7,208 nucleotides of DNA from Candidatus Aminicenantota bacterium (GTDB taxonomy: Bacteria; Acidobacteriota; Aminicenantia; Aminicenantales; Aminicenantaceae). Below, piece by piece: positions 5,074-7,208 of this stretch. Position numbers and translations under genes: made by a program. The DNA lies in the NCBI GenBank assembly GCA_030670375.1, contig DAOVBT010000095.1:1-7208 (forward strand). The letters are read 5' to 3'. The notes beneath the pieces are model-generated. The model had not been told where the DNA came from, searched no databases, and saw only the letters and a list, made by a program, of their open reading frames with translations. Every line of letters starts with the position of its first letter. Within the stretch, counting starts at the first letter, position 1.

Positions 5074-7208
5074 ATGGCAAGATTGAGCAAAAATGATAAA
5101 AATTGGCTCGAAGAGAAATTTGGGGCCAATGCCAATTTTAATCCCACCGAAAGACTATTGTACAGTCATGATATCGCCGCGATTCCAAGTTTGTTTAAGC
5201 CTTTGATCGGAAAAACCGTTCCCGATGCTGTCGTTCAACCAAAAAACGAAGAGGAATTGGTGGAGTTGGTGCGCTGGGCGGCCCAGAATAAAATCCCGCT
5301 CGTTCCTCGGGGAAAGGGATCTTCCGGGTATGGAGGAATCATCCCGACGCGTAAGGGAATAGTCGTGGATTTTTACAGGATGAAAGATGTCCTCTCCATA
5401 GATGCCGAGAAAAAAACGGTCATGGTTCAGCCCGGGATCACATGGGAGCAGCTGGATAAAAAGTTGGCACCCGCAGGGCTTGTCATTCGCATGTACCCCA
5501 CAAGCTATCCTTCCTCTTCAGCCGGCGGCTGGCTCGCCCAGGGCGGTGCCGGGATCGGCTCGTATGAGTACGGCTGGTTTCCTGAAAACGTGAAAAGCGC
5601 CCGTGTTGTTCTTCCCAGCGGGGAAGTCAAAGAAATGTCAGGGGAAGAGCTTGATTTGGTGGCCGATGCAGAGGGAACCACCGGTTTTATCAGCCAGATG
5701 ACGATAAAGGTCCAAAAGCTGACCGATCTCGGAGTTGCCGCCATTGCCTGTCCGGATGCGAATAAGCTTGCCAAAATTTTCCAAAAATTCATCGACCAGG
5801 ATCTTCCTATCTGGTCGCTGGTGTTTATCAACCCACGGATGGCAGAGATGAAAAATCGTGCCCCTGTGCTCACCCATCACGGCCATCCGGTGGAGCACAA
5901 GGTGATTCTTCCGGCAGCCTATATTGCAACGATCGCTTTTCGCAAAAAGGATTCGGACAAAATAGTTCCAAAGCTTTTGGGGATAGTCAAAGCCTGTGAA
6001 GGAGAAGTGCTCAAGCAGGAAATTGCAGATCATGAATGGGAGGAAAGGTTCAAACTGATGGTGGTCAAGCGGCTAGGTCCTTCTTTGGTTCCTGCGGAAG
6101 TCGTGGTTCCCCTGGACAAGCTCGGGGACGTGATGGAGGAGATCGAAGACAAACTCAATCAGCCCGTAGTTAAAGAAGGTGTTATCATCAAAGAAGGAAG
6201 GGATGGAAAACCCGAGGCTGTCATCTTGGGTTTTATCCCCAGCGATCAAAGGAAGTTTTCCTATAATTTTGTTTTTGGCCTGGTGCTGAGCATCATGAAA
6301 ATTGCTGAAAAGCACGGCGGGCGCCCCTACTCCACCGGTTTGTTTTTTACACACAAAAAAGAAGAGATCTTGGGAAAGGATAGAGTGAGGAAGTTAAAAA
6401 CCTTCAAGAAGCAGGTCGATCCTCGCAAGATTCTCAACCCTGATAAGGTTTTTGGGGGCAAGCTTGTCGGTAAGGCGCTGGGTGTGGCGAGTGTTTTCGA
6501 ACCGATGATCCGGCCCTTTGGCAACATGGTTGTTACCCAGGTCGGAGAGCGATTCGAAAAACCTGTCCGGGGAATTCCGGCTGATGTGGCCTGGTATGCC
6601 TATGCCTGTTCCCAATGCGGATATTGTTTGGATGAGTGCGATCAGTTCTTCAGCCGCGGCTGGGAAAGCCAATCGCCCAGAGGGAAGTGGTACTGGTTGC
6701 GCCAGTACATGGAAGGAAAAGTGAAATGGGACCAGTTTATGGTCGACACCATGCTGGTCTGCACAACCTGCGAGTTCTGCAACCTGCGCTGCTCGGCTGC
6801 ATTGCCTATCGAGCCTTCCTGGATGAAACTTCGGGGCAAATTGGTGCATGAAGACAAGAAGATGACATTTCCGCCTTTCGAGATGATGTCTGCCGCCCTT
6901 CAAGCGGAGGGCAATATTTGGGCCGGATACCGGAAGGACCGGACAGAATGGTTTCCCAAAAATCTCTGGGCCAAACACGGTCCCGACGTCAAAAGCAAAA
7001 ACGTTTATTTTGTAGGGTGCACCGCTTCCTATGTTGAGCATGATATCGGAGCAGCTGCCGTGACCCTAATGGATGCTGCCGGCGTGGATTTTAGCTATCT
7101 TGGCAATGTGGAAAATTGCTGCGGGACGCCGATGCTTGTGGCAGGCAAGTGGGATGTTTTTGCCGATGTTATCACAAAAAATATCAAAGCCGTACAGGCC
7201 GCCGGAGC
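5074..7208 (+). CDS. Fused FAD-linked oxidase / iron-sulfur oxidoreductase, GlcD-GlcF type (partial)
   Basis: The frame is open for 711 codons to the window edge, so the 3' end is missing. ATG 5074 is preceded by AAGGAGAAGG with GGAG 7 bases upstream. Residues about 45-215 form a PCMH-type FAD-binding domain with PRGKGSSGYGG (78-88) and, near 145-165, SSAGGWLAQGGAGIGSYEYG. Residues about 230-475 resemble the FAD-linked oxidase C-terminal domain, ending in the usual DPRKILNPDKVFG. Two CxxCxxCxxxC sites follow at C512/515/518/522 and C563/566/569/573, each likely to hold a [4Fe-4S] cluster. A CCG domain then begins with C649 and a CCG at 682-684; its second half lies beyond the edge. GlcD-like parts of glycolate and D-lactate dehydrogenases oxidise 2-hydroxyacids, and GlcF/HdrD-like parts carry electrons. 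The fusion puts both on one chain. No signal peptide is seen, so it is probably cytoplasmic or on the inner face of the membrane. The natural substrate and electron acceptor cannot be read. Neither FeS motif has the usual proline after its fourth cysteine. Confidence 0.88.
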   Translation, partial: MARLSKNDKNWLEEKFGANANFNPTERLLYSHDIAAIPSLFKPLIGKTVPDAVVQPKNEEELVELVRWAAQNKIPLVPRGKGSSGYGGIIPTRKGIVVDFYRMKDVLSIDAEKKTVMVQPGITWEQLDKKLAPAGLVIRMYPTSYPSSSAGGWLAQGGAGIGSYEYGWFPENVKSARVVLPSGEVKEMSGEELDLVADAEGTTGFISQMTIKVQKLTDLGVAAIACPDANKLAKIFQKFIDQDLPIWSLVFINPRMAEMKNRAPVLTHHGHPVEHKVILPAAYIATIAFRKKDSDKIVPKLLGIVKACEGEVLKQEIADHEWEERFKLMVVKRLGPSLVPAEVVVPLDKLGDVMEEIEDKLNQPVVKEGVIIKEGRDGKPEAVILGFIPSDQRKFSYNFVFGLVLSIMKIAEKHGGRPYSTGLFFTHKKEEILGKDRVRKLKTFKKQVDPRKILNPDKVFGGKLVGKALGVASVFEPMIRPFGNMVVTQVGERFEKPVRGIPADVAWYAYACSQCGYCLDECDQFFSRGWESQSPRGKWYWLRQYMEGKVKWDQFMVDTMLVCTTCEFCNLRCSAALPIEPSWMKLRGKLVHEDKKMTFPPFEMMSAALQAEGNIWAGYRKDRTEWFPKNLWAKHGPDVKSKNVYFVGCTASYVEHDIGAAAVTLMDAAGVDFSYLGNVENCCGTPMLVAGKWDVFADVITKNIKAVQAAG

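Noticed and set aside
6394..7041. 215-codon open frame on the minus strand
   Set aside because: It lies wholly antisense to the FAD/FeS gene, which has clear domains and cysteine motifs. The antisense product shows no recognisable family pattern and has no convincing ribosome site.

Overview
The window looks like chromosomal DNA from a Gram-negative, probably anaerobic bacterium of moderate GC content. Supporting this are an LPS/cell-envelope type glycosyltransferase pair, proteins with Sec signal peptides, AGGAGG-type ribosome binding sites and a fused FAD/iron-sulfur oxidoreductase of a kind common in anaerobes. A Desulfobacterota-like (deltaproteobacterial) host is my best guess. It is inference from gene content, not from any marker gene.

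Layout. A membrane-protein gene on the minus strand (1-238) runs off the left edge and is cut by it. A 181-bp AT-rich divergent spacer follows. Then comes a plus-strand run of tightly packed genes: a family 2 glycosyltransferase of the WaaE-like type (420-1193), a family 4 glycosyltransferase overlapping it by 20 bp (1174-2292), and nine bases later an enolase-superfamily protein of the o-succinylbenzoate synthase / N-succinylamino acid racemase type (2302-3420). After a 102-bp gap are two secreted proteins that I read as GerW/YtfJ-like paralogues (3523-3912 and 3923-4861), the second fused to TPR repeats. A 212-bp very AT-rich spacer with a good sigma70-like promoter, a palindrome in the promoter spacer and a leader hairpin precedes a large GlcD-GlcF-type fusion protein (5074 to beyond the right edge).

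How the genes work together. The two glycosyltransferases are almost certainly co-translated and probably act in building a surface glycan such as LPS core. The GT4 protein has lost the first glutamate of its EX7E motif. The MenC-like enzyme is co-transcribed with them, but no other menaquinone gene is in view, so its substrate is open. The two GerW/YtfJ-like proteins form their own translationally linked pair and act outside the cytoplasm. That is unusual, because the family is best known from inside Firmicutes spores. The FAD/FeS protein appears to be a separately controlled unit that would oxidise a 2-hydroxyacid-like substrate and pass electrons on through iron-sulfur centres.

I see no tRNA, rRNA, CRISPR array, insertion sequence or phage gene. 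No stretch longer than 300 bp lacks a gene.
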